Shown here: positions 27,338-37,056 of the stretch, piece by piece
How the letters are laid out: every line of letters starts with the position of its first letter
Position numbering within the stretch: the first letter of the stretch is position 1
The notes under the pieces: model-generated
Database searches by the model: none
Told to the model about the DNA's origin: nothing
The model's input: the letters and a program-made list of their open reading frames with translations, nothing else
NCBI RefSeq assembly: GCF_009982895.1
Contig: NZ_WXZL01000009.1
Coordinates: forward strand, 1 to 64,000
Direction: 5' to 3'
Length of the DNA: 64,000 bases
Origin: Deinococcus alpinitundrae
GTDB taxonomy: Bacteria > Deinococcota > Deinococci > Deinococcales > Deinococcaceae
Made by a program: the position numbers and the translations under genes

Positions 27338-28198
27338 ATGGACTATGTCAAGGACGTGCTGGTCAGCACCGATTGGGTGGCTGAGCATAAGAACGACGCG
27401 GGTGTGCGGCTGATCGAGGTCAACGAGGACATCCTGCTGTATGAAACCGGCCATATCGAGGGCGCGGTCAAGGTGGACTGGCAGGGTGACTTCTGGACCC
27501 CGGTGATGCGCGAATTCATCGCTCCAGACGAACTCTCGGCCTTCCTGGGCCGCCTGGGGCTCAAAGAGAGCGACACGCTCATTCTCTACGGCGACAAGAG
27601 CAACTGGTGGGCCTCGTATGCCTACTGGTTTCTGAGTTACAGCGGCGTCAAGAACCTCAAACTGATGAACGGGGGCCGCCAGAAATGGGTCGCCGAGGGG
27701 CGCGAACTGGTGACCACCCCCACCAAGGTGACGCCCACGACCTACCCGGCCCTGAAGCGCGACGAATCGCTGCGGGCCTACCGCGATGAGGTCCGGGCGC
27801 ACATCGGCAAGGTCGAGAGCGGCGAGGGCGCGATGGTGGACGTGCGCAGCCCCGACGAGTTCTCGGGCAAAGTAACGCACATGCCCGCCTACCCGCAGGA
27901 AGGCGTGCTGCGCGGCGGCCACATTCCCGGCGCGGCCAATATTCCCTGGGCGCGGGCCACCAACGAGGACGGCACCTTCAAGAGCGCCGACGAGCTGAGC
28001 GCCCTCTATGGCGGCGAGGGCGTGACGCCCGACAAAGACGTCATCGCCTACTGCCGCATCGCCGAGCGCAGCAGCCACTCTTGGTTCGTGCTGCGCGAAC
28101 TGCTCGGCTACCCCAAGGTCCGCAACTACGACGGCTCGTGGACCGAGTGGGGCAACGGTGTGGGCCTGCCCATCGAGAAAACCTACCAGGATATCTGA
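27338..28198 (+). CDS. two-domain rhodanese (sulfurtransferase)
   Basis: The 286-residue thiosulfate or mercaptopyruvate sulfurtransferase has two rhodanese domains. The N-terminal one (about 5-125) is inactive, with D-K-S-N-W-W-A at the loop position. The C-terminal one (about 150-280) carries the active loop C239-R-I-A-E-R-S. An Arg in the loop and the CRxxERSS form point to thiosulfate as a likely donor. AAAGGAG lies 6 bases before the ATG. No signal peptide is present, so it acts in the cytoplasm. A strong terminator follows. Confidence 0.9.
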   Translation: MDYVKDVLVSTDWVAEHKNDAGVRLIEVNEDILLYETGHIEGAVKVDWQGDFWTPVMREFIAPDELSAFLGRLGLKESDTLILYGDKSNWWASYAYWFLSYSGVKNLKLMNGGRQKWVAEGRELVTTPTKVTPTTYPALKRDESLRAYRDEVRAHIGKVESGEGAMVDVRSPDEFSGKVTHMPAYPQEGVLRGGHIPGAANIPWARATNEDGTFKSADELSALYGGEGVTPDKDVIAYCRIAERSSHSWFVLRELLGYPKVRNYDGSWTEWGNGVGLPIEKTYQDI

Positions 28199-28216
28199 AT
28201 TCGGCTGTCAGGTCAC

Positions 28217-28255
28217 AGCGGAGCGGCCCCATCGCGGGGTGCGGCTCCGCTTTTT
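28217..28255 (+). terminator. terminator of the rhodanese gene
   Basis: The stem AGCGGAGC (28217-28224) / GCTCCGCT (28244-28251) is followed by TTTTT. An inner GGCCCC/GGGG pairing strengthens it. Confidence 0.85.
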
Positions 28256-28288
28256 GCTGGGCAAGGCGCCTTTGCTCAACTGGGCTGT

Positions 28289-28519
28289 ATGACCACACCG
28301 AAGCTTCTACTCGTGGGCCTAGGCACTGCACTCCTGCTGCTCTGGGCACGACTGGGCTTCACGTTCAGCTTGCTGGAAGCGACGGTCATCATGGCACTGA
28401 CCAATCCGCAGGCAATGGTGCAGCGCGACCTGCTGATGCACCCCGTTCTGCTGCGCAAGGCGGCGATTCTGAGCACGGCGATAGGCGCATATTTTCTGAT
28501 TCGGTCTCTGCGAGAATAG
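28289..28519 (+). CDS. small membrane protein, unknown function
   Basis: This 76-residue protein has two predicted membrane helices: LLLVGLGTALLLLWARLGFT (about 6-30, continuing) and AAILSTAIGAYFLIRSL (about 58-74). The short loop between them contains NPQAMVQRDLLMHP. No family is recognised. It lies between two terminators and so is a single-gene unit. Confidence 0.6.
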   Translation: MTTPKLLLVGLGTALLLLWARLGFTFSLLEATVIMALTNPQAMVQRDLLMHPVLLRKAAILSTAIGAYFLIRSLRE

Positions 28520-28540
28520 GCAGTCGCCGGAAGTAAAAGA

Positions 28541-28577
28541 GGAGGGAACGACCCTAGCAGCCATTCCCTCCCCTTTT
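28541..28577 (+). terminator. terminator of the small membrane protein gene
   Basis: The stem GGAGGGAA (28541-28548) / TTCCCTCC (28564-28571) is followed by CCTTTTTT. It also separates this gene from the minus-strand tRNA that converges on it. Confidence 0.8.
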
Positions 28578-28582
28578 TTATG

Positions 28583-28659
<77 letters not shown>

Positions 28660-28761
28660 TTGCATGGAACGTGCCGAGCGCAGGGCAGGCCATGAGACTT
28701 TAGCGGAGCCGCGCTTAAAATTCAAGCCTCAAACCCAAGACCACCCGCAGGAGCCCGCGCC

Positions 28762-29196
28762 TCAGCCCACCAGAAAGCCGTGCAGCGGCGGCTGGGTCTC
28801 AAAACTCAGCCAGTCACCGACCTCCAGCGCGGGCAGCGGCGTGAAGCTCGACAGCACCAGCGGCAGCCGGGCTTCGACAACCACCGTGAAGCGCGAGGCC
28901 AAGCGGGTGACCCTCCCGCTGCCCTCCACGCCAGAAATGCCCACCACCGTCAGGCGGGCTTCCTCACCGCCGGGCCGCTGGCTAAGAAGCGAGAAACGGG
29001 CCAGGGTGCCGTGCACGATCACGCGGGCGTCACCGGGTTTGGCGGTGTAGGGTCCGGTGCGGTCAAACAGATACAGGGTGCGGCCCCCCGACACGAACTC
29101 CATCAACGGGCTGCCTTCCGGCTGCGGGTAGAGCTGCCCGAAAGCGGCGTCGGCCTCAAAACGCAGCGCGAAGTCCTCGATGGACGTTTCCAACAT
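28762..29196 (-). CDS. hypothetical protein, 144 residues
   Basis: This soluble, beta-rich protein contains S-G-G-R-T-L-Y-L-F-D-R-T-G-P-Y, V-I-V-H-G-T-L-A-R-F and ends LSFETQPPLHGFLVG. I do not recognise a named domain. It looks like one small beta-barrel, and its lack of paralogues here suggests a lineage-specific housekeeping protein. A TACAAT box lies 7 bases before the ATG, compatible with a leaderless message. Confidence 0.65.
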   Translation of the reverse strand: MLETSIEDFALRFEADAAFGQLYPQPEGSPLMEFVSGGRTLYLFDRTGPYTAKPGDARVIVHGTLARFSLLSQRPGGEEARLTVVGISGVEGSGRVTRLASRFTVVVEARLPLVLSSFTPLPALEVGDWLSFETQPPLHGFLVG

Positions 29197-29233
29197 GCCA
29201 GGGATTGTAGAGCACCCGGCCTGAACCCGGCGC

Positions 29234-29698
29234 TCAGTTGCTCAGCACCATCACGTAGGCGGTGCCGCGCCCGGCCTGCACGATACTCATGCCCGCCTTG
29301 GTGTAGAGCGGGTTGGTCATGGCGTAGCAGTGAACTGGCGAGTTGCGCCACCAATTGACGGCCTGCTGGGCATTCAGACCCACGCTCAGGTAGATGATCT
29401 CGCTCATGTTGCCGCCACGCACGCCGGTCGAGGCGGCCCGCACACGCGGAGAGCTGCCGTTCGCCCCGGCATGGCTGATACGTCCGGTCTGGGCCATATA
29501 ACTGGCCTGCAAACGGGCGGCGGTGTTGTTGGCAGCGGTCCAGGTGAGCGGAGCGCTGCGGGGCCGCGCCACACCCGCGCAGCGAATCCCCTGGGCGCGC
29601 AGCGCGTTGACGCCAGCGAGCAGCACCGACTCGGACCCCGCCGCCCAACCCTGGGCGAGGACCATCAGACCCAGCAGGGCCAGTAGATGTGATCTCAT
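29234..29698 (-). CDS. secreted CAP/SCP-domain protein
   Basis: From ATG 29698 the protein has a signal peptide (about 1-20) and one CAP (SCP/PR-1) domain: VNALRAQGIRC, the L-T-W-T-A-A-N-N-T-A-A-R-L-Q-A-S-Y-M helix, I-S-H-A-G-A-N-G, the N-M-S-E-I-I-Y-L segment and N-S-P-V-H-C-Y-A-M. Two cysteines (in IRCAG and VHCYA) may pair. CAP proteins bind lipids or cell-wall material, and bacterial roles are diverse. The upstream in-frame extension to 29806 is rejected because it hides the signal. TAAGGT lies 7 bases before the ATG. Confidence 0.85.
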   Translation of the reverse strand: MRSHLLALLGLMVLAQGWAAGSESVLLAGVNALRAQGIRCAGVARPRSAPLTWTAANNTAARLQASYMAQTGRISHAGANGSSPRVRAASTGVRGGNMSEIIYLSVGLNAQQAVNWWRNSPVHCYAMTNPLYTKAGMSIVQAGRGTAYVMVLSN

Positions 29699-29778
29699 AC
29701 CCGTCACCTTAAGGTCACGTTGATGAAGAACATGAAGCTGGTGTGCCCCGCAAACTTGCTGCCGCGCTAAGTTGAAGC

Positions 29779-30975
29779 GTGCTGTGGACCCGACCCGCCG
29801 TGACATTGCGCTTGATCGCCCTGCTGCTGATCAGCGAATTCGTGCGCGCTGGGCTGATCGTGGCCTTCCTGCCGCTCACCGCCGGGCGCTACGGGCTGAG
29901 CTTGGCGCAGGTGGGCAGCCTGGTGGGGGCGCACTACCTGATGGACGCGCTGGCCAAGGGGCCGGTGGGTCTGGTGACCCAGCGCTGGGGCATCGGCGGC
30001 GCACTGATCAGTAGCAGTCTGCTGGGTCTGGGCTTCATCCTGAGTGTGCTCGGCGGGGCTGCCTTCTGGCCGCTGCTGGTCCTGGCCGCCGCCTGGGGCG
30101 TGGGCTACGCGGCGCTGTGGCCCAGCGTAATGGCGGTGTCTCAGCAGTACGCTCTGCCGGGCCGGGAAGCCCGCGCCCTGTCGCTGACCAACCTCAGCGT
30201 CGCGCCGGGCATCGCGCTGGGTACGCTGGGCGTCGGGCAACTGATGCTGAGATTGCCCGCCTCCGTGCCTGCCCTGCTGCTGTGGGCGCAGGGTGCGGTG
30301 ATGGTGCTGGCGCTCAGCTTGTGGCGGCAGCGGCTGGAGAGCAGATCCACCACGAGCCAGCAGACCCAGGACTGGCGGCTTCAGTGGCGGCGGGTCGCCT
30401 CGCTGCTGCCTGCCGCCTTCGCCCAGATGCTCGCGCCGGGGCTGCTGGTGACCCTGTTTTATCCGCTGCTGGCGCGACTGAACCTGAATCTGAGCGACCT
30501 GCTGGGACCGGGGCTGACGGGCGGCGTGTGTTTGCTGGGCGCGCTGCTGCTGTCGGGCCGTCTGGCCGACATCTACGGGCCGCGCCGGGTGCTGGGGCCG
30601 GGGCTGACGCTGCTGACCCTGGCCTTTGGGCTGGCGGGCCTCTCGGCCACTTTCCTGACCAGCTGGCTGTGGCCGCTGTGCGCCCTGATCGGCGCGGGCT
30701 ACGGCACGTTCATGGCGGGCTGGAACGGCCTGGTGGGTCAGACCCTGCCGCCGCAGCAGCGTGCCGCTGCCTGGGGCGTGGTGATGGCGACAGAAGCGCT
30801 CGGATACTCGCTGGGGCCGGTGCTGGGCGGCGCAGTCTGGGCCAGCGGCGGCGTGCGGGTGTTCTGGCTGGGCGCGGGGGTGTTTTTGCTGGCGCGGCTC
30901 TACTACTGGCTGCCGGGCCGGGCGCTGGGTCAGGTGGGTGGCGCGGTGGTCACTGCGGAAGACCGAACGGCCTAG
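29779..30975 (+). CDS. MFS transporter
   Basis: The 398-residue inner-membrane transporter has twelve predicted helices in two halves separated near residues 185-205 (RLESRSTTSQQTQDW). The first cytoplasmic loop shows G-P-V-G-L-V-T-Q-R-W-G-I-G-G, the usual MFS loop position. The pattern is that of drug/proton or sugar efflux members. The substrate cannot be told. GTG 29779 has TAAGTT 5 bases upstream. It is divergent from the CAP-domain gene, with 80 bases between the start codons. Confidence 0.85.
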   Translation: MLWTRPAVTLRLIALLLISEFVRAGLIVAFLPLTAGRYGLSLAQVGSLVGAHYLMDALAKGPVGLVTQRWGIGGALISSSLLGLGFILSVLGGAAFWPLLVLAAAWGVGYAALWPSVMAVSQQYALPGREARALSLTNLSVAPGIALGTLGVGQLMLRLPASVPALLLWAQGAVMVLALSLWRQRLESRSTTSQQTQDWRLQWRRVASLLPAAFAQMLAPGLLVTLFYPLLARLNLNLSDLLGPGLTGGVCLLGALLLSGRLADIYGPRRVLGPGLTLLTLAFGLAGLSATFLTSWLWPLCALIGAGYGTFMAGWNGLVGQTLPPQQRAAAWGVVMATEALGYSLGPVLGGAVWASGGVRVFWLGAGVFLLARLYYWLPGRALGQVGGAVVTAEDRTA

Positions 30976-31061
30976 CCCGGTCAATGCGCCATCTGGCGCA
31001 GGCGCGTGCAACCCCGGTGCGTCAGACTGCCTTCACCGGCCAGCAACAAGGAGGGCTACCC

Positions 31062-31130
31062 ATGCGACCACCTTCAGCGTCAGACGACCCCGCAGCCCGG
31101 CCCCCAGTGGCCCCCTCACCCCCCAGGTAG
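31062..31130 (+). CDS. 22-codon proline-rich leader ORF before rtcB
   Basis: ATG 31062 follows a near-perfect ribosome site AAGGAGGG (31048-31055) at 6 bases. The peptide MRPPSASDDPAARPPVAPSP then PR holds two R-P-P triplets and S-P-P, and stops with TAG 8 bases before the rtcB ATG. RtcB itself has only a weak ribosome site (AGG near 31125), so its translation may depend on ribosomes leaving this ORF. Polyproline stretches slow ribosomes lacking EF-P. It could instead be a chance ORF. Confidence 0.45.
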   Translation: MRPPSASDDPAARPPVAPSPPR

Positions 31131-31138
31131 ACACTTTC

Positions 31139-32539
31139 ATGAACGGCAAACACATCACCAAACTCGGCTTCACCAACAAAAGTATCGGCCTGGCCCTGGC
31201 CGCCGCCCAGCTCAGGGAGGACGCGGGGCTGAGCCGTCAAGCGATTCTGGACGAACTCTCGGCCGTCAAAGCCCAGCCCGCCGCTTACCAGGCCAGCGAG
31301 TACGCAGCGCTGGTCAGCGAACTGCTGGCCCAGCAGGCCCACACCGATCTGCACGCGCAAGACGCCCTGCGGCCCGCCGCGCGGCCCTACGCCCAGTTCG
31401 GCGGACACCTGATCGAGCAGAGCGCACACGATCAGATGAACGTGGCGATGCGTCTGCCCATCGCCCGCGCCGGGGCGCTGATGCCCGACGCTCACGTGGG
31501 CTACGGCCTGCCGATCGGTGGGGTGCTGGCCACCGAGAACGCGATCATTCCCTACGGTGTGGGGGTCGATATCGGCTGCGCCATGCGGCTGTCGGTCTTT
31601 GCCGTACCCGCCGAGCGACTCAAGACCCCTGAGGCACTTGCTCTGCTGCAAAAGCATACCCGCTTCGGTGCGGGCGTCGGCTTCGAACGCCGCGAGCGAT
31701 TGGGCCACGCCGTACTGGACGAGGCCGCCTGGGACGAGCAGCCGATTTTGCGCCGGCTGCACGACAAGGCCGCCGAGCAGATCGGCACCTCGGGAAGCGG
31801 CAACCACTTCGCGGAGTTCGGCAGCTTTACTCTGGATGCGCCGGAAGCGGGCCTGGCCACCGGAACTTACCTGGCCCTGCTCTCGCACAGCGGCTCACGC
31901 GGCTTCGGAGCGCAGGTAGCAGGCCACTTCACCAAGCTGGCCGAGAGCCTGCACCCCACCCTGGATGCCAGCGCCAGGAAACTCGCCTGGCTCGATCTGG
32001 GAAGTGAGGCGGGCGAGGCGTACTGGCAGGCCATGAACCTGGCGGGCCGCTACGCACTGGCCAACCACGAACAGCTTCACGCCCGCCTCAGCCGTGCCCT
32101 GGGCGAAGTCCCGGCCCTGAGCGCGTGGAACAGCCACAACCTGGCCTGGAAGGAAATGGTGAACGGCGAGGAGCGGATCGTTCACCGCAAGGGAGCCACA
32201 CCTGCCGCACGGGGGCAACTCGGCCTGATTCCCGGCAGCATGGCCGACCCCGGCTACCTAGTGCGCGGCAAGGGACATGCTCCCGCGCTGGGCAGCGCCT
32301 CGCACGGTGCGGGGCGGCAGCTCGGACGCAAGGCAGCCCAGGCGGCCCTGAGCAAATCGGCAGTTAGCGCTTATCTCAGGGAACGGGGTGTGACATTGAT
32401 CGGCGGCGGCATCGATGAGGCTCCGCAGGCGTACAAGCGCATTGAGGCGGTCATCGCAGCTCAGACTGAGTTGGTGGAGGTGCTGGGCGAGTTCCGGCCC
32501 CGTGTGGTGCGGATGGATTCGGGCAGCGAGGACATCTAA
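31139..32539 (+). CDS. rtcB: RtcB RNA-splicing ligase
   Basis: This 466-residue RtcB joins RNA 2',3'-cyclic phosphate or 3'-phosphate ends to 5'-hydroxyls using GTP and Mn2+. Metal and GTP-site landmarks include M-P-D-A-H-V-G-Y-G-L-P-I-G-G, G-V-D-I-G-C-A-M-R-L, G-S-G-N-H-F and the C-terminal S-H-G-A-G-R-Q, which holds the guanylylated histidine. It is used for tRNA or damaged-RNA repair. ATG 31139 starts the family N-terminus (MNGKHITKLGFTNKS). The longer upstream frame has no conservation features. It is preceded by a short leader ORF and followed by a 13-bp perfect inverted repeat. Confidence 0.93.
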   Translation: MNGKHITKLGFTNKSIGLALAAAQLREDAGLSRQAILDELSAVKAQPAAYQASEYAALVSELLAQQAHTDLHAQDALRPAARPYAQFGGHLIEQSAHDQMNVAMRLPIARAGALMPDAHVGYGLPIGGVLATENAIIPYGVGVDIGCAMRLSVFAVPAERLKTPEALALLQKHTRFGAGVGFERRERLGHAVLDEAAWDEQPILRRLHDKAAEQIGTSGSGNHFAEFGSFTLDAPEAGLATGTYLALLSHSGSRGFGAQVAGHFTKLAESLHPTLDASARKLAWLDLGSEAGEAYWQAMNLAGRYALANHEQLHARLSRALGEVPALSAWNSHNLAWKEMVNGEERIVHRKGATPAARGQLGLIPGSMADPGYLVRGKGHAPALGSASHGAGRQLGRKAAQAALSKSAVSAYLRERGVTLIGGGIDEAPQAYKRIEAVIAAQTELVEVLGEFRPRVVRMDSGSEDI

Positions 32540-32555
32540 GCGGGAACAGGGAGAA

Positions 32556-32596
32556 GGGTGCAGGGTCTGGGAGAAACCTCCATAGACCCTGCACCC
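32556..32596. terminator. bidirectional terminator between rtcB and the HRDC gene
   Basis: A perfect 13-bp inverted repeat (GGGTGCAGGGTCT at 32556-32568, its complement at 32584-32596) has a 15-base loop and lies between two converging genes. T-runs are weak on both sides. Confidence 0.7.
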
Positions 32597-32622
32597 CTTC
32601 GACTGTCAGACCTTTTCGCGGC

Positions 32623-34200
32623 TCAGTCGGCCTGCACCGTACCCAGCAGCGCCTCGCCGTACTTGCGCACCCGCTCCGGCCCCATGCCGCGCACCTTGCG
32701 AAGTTCGGTCTCGTCGCGCGGCGCGGTGCGGGCGATCTCGGCCAGCGTAGCGTTGCTGGCGATAATGAAGCGGCTGATGTCCTGGCGCTTGGCCTCGGCG
32801 TTGCGCCAGTCGCGCAGACGGGCGTAAGCGGCGCGCTGCTCGTCGTCGAGGCCCTCGGTGGGGTCCTTGCTCTCGGCGGGCGGCAGATCGGGCGTCAGGA
32901 CGATCTCAGGCTGGGCAGGTTCGGCCTGAAGCTCGTCCGGTTGCCCTGCCCCGGCCTGAGAGAGGTGCGGCTCGGCTGATCTGGGCTGAAAGTCGCGGCG
33001 GCCCCGACGCTCGCGCTGCGGGGTGTCGCGCCGCGTCTGCTGCGGCTCCGGCTCCGACGGAGGGGCGGGGTCCGGTGAGGCGGCCTGGGATGGCCCGGTC
33101 TCCACCGGCTCGCTGGCGGGGTCATGGCCCGCCTCAGCGGGGAGCGTCGCTTCGCTGTCTTCCGGTTGACCCAGCTCCTGGCGGGCAAATTCGTCGCGTC
33201 TGACTTCCGGCTCCGGGTGCGGGGCGCTGTCCGAGAAGACGATTTCCGGCACGTAGTTGAGCGCCTCGGGCACAGGCGTTGCCGGTGCAGCCTGTTCGGC
33301 GGGCGGCTGGAGAGACTGGCTCTGGGCATCCTGGTCCTGGGTGGACTGAGCCGGAGCGTTCTGACTCGCGGCAAACAGCTCGGCAGAAGCGGGTTGTTCA
33401 GCACTGGCCGGTTCGGTACGGGCAGGCTCGTCGCCGCGCAGCAGGGCCAGCACCGCGTCCAACCCCTGGACGCCCGGCGTGATCAGGGTACCGATGCCCA
33501 CGTTGCGGGCGGCGGCCAGCACCCCGCCGATCGGCTGGTGGGTGTCGGCGGCGCTGTCGGGCGCGAGCAGCAGAGCAGTGGGCCCGGTCGCCTGGGCCGC
33601 GCCGCCGAAGCGCTCCAGCAACGTCGCGGTGGTGCGGGCAGCGCGGGCCAGCCGCAGCGGCAAACTGGCCAGATCGCGCAGAATCATCGCCAGGCTCAGA
33701 TCGCTGGGCGCGGGTGCCATGCGCGGTGGAGGCGAACCCGCCCCGAAGAGGGCCGCCGCACTCACGTCGCCGAAGCCGCTGAGGGTCGCGGCGTCGCGGT
33801 AGACGATCAGCGTCGCCTCGCGCTCCAGCCAGCCACCGCCGGGAGCCAGCGTGGCGTCCACGATCACCGGCACGTCCGCGCGCTTGGCCCGCTTGAGGGC
33901 GCGCTCGTCGGGTTCCAGCAGCCACACGGCCTTCGCGCCCCGCCAGTCGGCGTCGATGGTGGCCACCGCCAGTCCCGCCGAGGCGAACACCTCACGGCTG
34001 ACTCCCAGCCGGGCGTCCACCCGCAAAGTACCGGGGCCGAAACTCGCGGCCAGTTGGCGGGCAAGAGCCATCTGATCGGCCACCAGTAAGCCCCAGGCGG
34101 CTCCTTCGAGATCGGCCAGGGCGCGGCTCAGGCGGGTGTGCGGGTCGCCCACTTCGGCGTGCAGGCCAGGCAAGCGGGCATCGGGAGGAACGGCAGTCAT
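32623..34200 (-). CDS. HRDC-domain protein fused to a degenerate PLP-enzyme-like domain
   Basis: The protein is 525 residues. The C-terminal HRDC domain (about 445-525: L-D-D-E-Q-R-A-A-Y-A-R-L-R-D-W-R and V-R-G-M-G-P-E-R-V-R-K-Y-G) is a nucleic-acid-binding module of RecQ helicases and RNase D. A disordered Pro/Glu/Gln-rich linker (about 265-445) joins it to an N-terminal region (about 20-245). That region resembles cystathionine gamma-synthase-type enzymes: V-I-V-D-A-T-L-A-P and R-D-A-A-T-L-S-G-F-G-D align with the V-D-N-T-F and S-A-T-K-x-x-x-G-H-x-D blocks, with the PLP lysine replaced by A138. It is therefore probably catalytically dead. A DNA repair role is plausible but unproven. Confidence 0.75.
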   Translation of the reverse strand: MTAVPPDARLPGLHAEVGDPHTRLSRALADLEGAAWGLLVADQMALARQLAASFGPGTLRVDARLGVSREVFASAGLAVATIDADWRGAKAVWLLEPDERALKRAKRADVPVIVDATLAPGGGWLEREATLIVYRDAATLSGFGDVSAAALFGAGSPPPRMAPAPSDLSLAMILRDLASLPLRLARAARTTATLLERFGGAAQATGPTALLLAPDSAADTHQPIGGVLAAARNVGIGTLITPGVQGLDAVLALLRGDEPARTEPASAEQPASAELFAASQNAPAQSTQDQDAQSQSLQPPAEQAAPATPVPEALNYVPEIVFSDSAPHPEPEVRRDEFARQELGQPEDSEATLPAEAGHDPASEPVETGPSQAASPDPAPPSEPEPQQTRRDTPQRERRGRRDFQPRSAEPHLSQAGAGQPDELQAEPAQPEIVLTPDLPPAESKDPTEGLDDEQRAAYARLRDWRNAEAKRQDISRFIIASNATLAEIARTAPRDETELRKVRGMGPERVRKYGEALLGTVQAD

Positions 34201-34309
34201 GTGGTCTATTGTGACGGATCGGAGGGGGGCGCGGGAAGCGGGCGGCAGGGAAAGCAGGGCCGGGAACCTCGATTTCTCTTAGCTGGCCCCGCACCCCGCA
34301 CAGCACGCC

Positions 34310-35158
34310 CTACTTCCCGAACCGCCGCTTGCGGTCTTGAAAGTCGCGCAGCGCCCGCAAGAAGTCCACCCGCCGGAAGCCCGGCCAGTACACGTCGCAG
34401 AAATAGAACTCGCTGTAGACACTTTGCCACAGCATGAAGCCCGACAGCCGGATCTCGCCGGAGGTGCGGATAATAAAATCCGGGTCAGGCACGCCTGCGG
34501 TGTACATCTGCGCGCTGAGGTGGTCGGGGTGCAGCTCGGCGGCGACCTCGGCCACGCTGCGGCCCGCCTCGCTCTGGCTGGCGAGGTGCGCTTTCACCGC
34601 GTCAACGATCTCCTCACGCCCGCCGTAGCCCACCGCGATATTGAGCAGCATGCCGTCGTAGTGGCGGGTCTTTTCTTGGAGTTCCGAAAGTGCCTGCGTC
34701 ACCTCAACCGGGAAATCATGGTGCTGCCCGATGGCGCGGACCCGCACCTTGTTGGCGTGAATGCGCTTGTCGATCGACAGGTTGCGCGCCTCGCGCTCGA
34801 AGAGGGTCATCAGGTGGGCCACCTCGGTGGGGTCGCGCTTGACGTTGTCGGTACTCAGCACCCAGATGGTCGCCACCGGAATGCCGAGTTCCAGACACCA
34901 CTGCAACACCTCGTGGGCCTTGTCGATGCCGAATTCGTACCCGAGTTCGCGCTGCATGCCCGCCACCTTGGCAAAGCGCCGGTTGCCGTCGAGAATCAGC
35001 CCGAGGTGCTGCGGCAATCTGGCGTGCAGCTTGACCTCTCGCTCCAGGCGCTGGGCATACCACCAGTAGAGCGGGGCCGCCGCCGCGTCACGCCACTTCA
35101 GCGCGGCTTTGGCTCCGACGCGAATGAGGCGGTTGCTGCTGTTGCTGCGGGTACTCAC
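34310..35158 (-). CDS. uppS: isoprenyl (undecaprenyl) diphosphate synthase
   Basis: The 282-residue cis-prenyltransferase makes the C55 carrier for cell-wall glycans. Motifs are H-L-G-L-I-L-D-G-N-R-R-F-A (catalytic Asp), G-I-D-K-A-H-E-V-L-Q-W-C, I-W-V-L-S-T-D-N, and R-T-S-G-E-I-R-L-S-G-F-M-L-W-Q with Y-S-E-F-Y-F. GTG 35158 is preferred to GTG 35164 because a TAGAAT box then lies exactly 6 bases upstream, the spacing seen at other leaderless starts here. The N-terminal 45 residues extend beyond the core domain. Confidence 0.92.
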   Translation of the reverse strand: MSTRSNSSNRLIRVGAKAALKWRDAAAAPLYWWYAQRLEREVKLHARLPQHLGLILDGNRRFAKVAGMQRELGYEFGIDKAHEVLQWCLELGIPVATIWVLSTDNVKRDPTEVAHLMTLFEREARNLSIDKRIHANKVRVRAIGQHHDFPVEVTQALSELQEKTRHYDGMLLNIAVGYGGREEIVDAVKAHLASQSEAGRSVAEVAAELHPDHLSAQMYTAGVPDPDFIIRTSGEIRLSGFMLWQSVYSEFYFCDVYWPGFRRVDFLRALRDFQDRKRRFGK

Positions 35159-35240
35159 GCCCACATTCTACGCCCTGGGCTGAAACGTGCGGCGGTGTTC
35201 AAAGCTTTATTCACCGCAGCTGAATTCACCGCAGCTCCAT

Positions 35241-36293
35241 CTACAGCAGCCGATCTTGCCCGCCGAGCAGCGCCAGCGCTTTGTGGTCGAGGCGCGAGAG
35301 GGGCCGCTTTCCGACCGCCTCACCCGGCAACGCCGACTCGGCGGCGTAAACCTCCAGGGTGATCTGGCGGTGGGTCATGCTGTGGCTGACGCTGCCGAGC
35401 AGCCTGGGCGAGTGGGCTTCAAGGCGCGTCAGCAACCTGTCGAGCGCGCCCTCCCCTGCTTGGCCCTCCTTGATCTCGGTGGGAAGTCCATACAATCCGC
35501 CCAGCAGCGCTCCGACCCGCTGCTCCAGATACGCCGTCTGGGCGTCTCCGATCAGCAGGGCTACGGCCTGCACCACCTTGACCGGCGAGCGCTTCTTGGC
35601 GGCAGGATAAGCGGCCGGGTCGCCGCTTTTCAAGGCAGCGCAGGAGCTTGCCAGCGGGCAGGCCGGGCAGTGCGGGGTTCTGGGGGTGCAGATCATCGCG
35701 CCCAGGTCCATCAACGCCTCGTTCCAGTCACCGGGGCGCTGCGAATCGAGCAGGGCGTCGGCCCGCGCCTGCACCCATCTCTCATCCGGCTGGACCTCGG
35801 CAAAGAGGCGCGAGAGCACCCGGCGCACGTTGCCGTCGTTGACCGCCCGCGCCTCCCCGTAAGCCAGGCTGCTGATGGCCGCCGCCGTGTACGGCCCCAC
35901 GCCCGGCAGGGCCAGCCAGCCCGCATAGGTGTCAGGCATTCCCGTTGCGGCCATGATTTTGGCGGCTTTGTGGAGGTTGCGGGCGCGGGCGTAGTAACCG
36001 CAGCCTTCCCAGGCTTTCAGCACCGCTTCCAGCGGAGCCGCCGCCAGCGCCCGAACGTCCGGAAACTGCTCTGTAAGATGCTCGAAATACACCCGGCCCC
36101 GCGCCACCTGGGTCTGCTGCAAGAGAATCTCGCTGACCCACACCCGGTAAGGGTCGCGCTGGCCGCCCCCGTCCACCAATCGCCAGGGCAGCTCGCGGGC
36201 GTGGGCGTCGAACCAGTTCAGCAGCGCCGGACGCAGCCTGCCGGAGAAGTCTGCTGAACCGGGCCAGTCGGGTGAGGGGTTCAGGTCGGGCAT
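35241..36293 (-). CDS. mutY: MutY adenine DNA glycosylase
   Basis: The 350-residue enzyme removes adenine mispaired with 8-oxoguanine. It has an HhH-GPD core with Q-T-Q-V (about residue 60), the hairpin [12 protein letters not shown] and catalytic Asp D153 in V-N-D-G-N-V. The [4Fe-4S] loop is [17 protein letters not shown] (C-x6-C-x2-C-x5-C), and a C-terminal NUDIX-like recognition domain (about 230-345) carries [15 protein letters not shown] box lies 8 bases before ATG 36293. It is divergent from the DUF2270 gene. Confidence 0.93.
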   Translation of the reverse strand: MPDLNPSPDWPGSADFSGRLRPALLNWFDAHARELPWRLVDGGGQRDPYRVWVSEILLQQTQVARGRVYFEHLTEQFPDVRALAAAPLEAVLKAWEGCGYYARARNLHKAAKIMAATGMPDTYAGWLALPGVGPYTAAAISSLAYGEARAVNDGNVRRVLSRLFAEVQPDERWVQARADALLDSQRPGDWNEALMDLGAMICTPRTPHCPACPLASSCAALKSGDPAAYPAAKKRSPVKVVQAVALLIGDAQTAYLEQRVGALLGGLYGLPTEIKEGQAGEGALDRLLTRLEAHSPRLLGSVSHSMTHRQITLEVYAAESALPGEAVGKRPLSRLDHKALALLGGQDRLL

Positions 36294-36355
36294 GCTCGGC
36301 GAGTGTAGACCGACTTCATTCGCGCCGCCGCGCCCTGGGTTACGCTACAGGCTCT

Positions 36356-37021
<666 letters not shown>

Positions 37022-37056
37022 GCCAGCCAACCGGCCCGAGCGTTTACCATACCAGC

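Noticed and set aside
29767..31011. 414-codon minus-strand frame opposite the MFS gene
   Set aside because: Gln/His/Arg-rich antisense product with no motifs; the plus strand encodes twelve helices.
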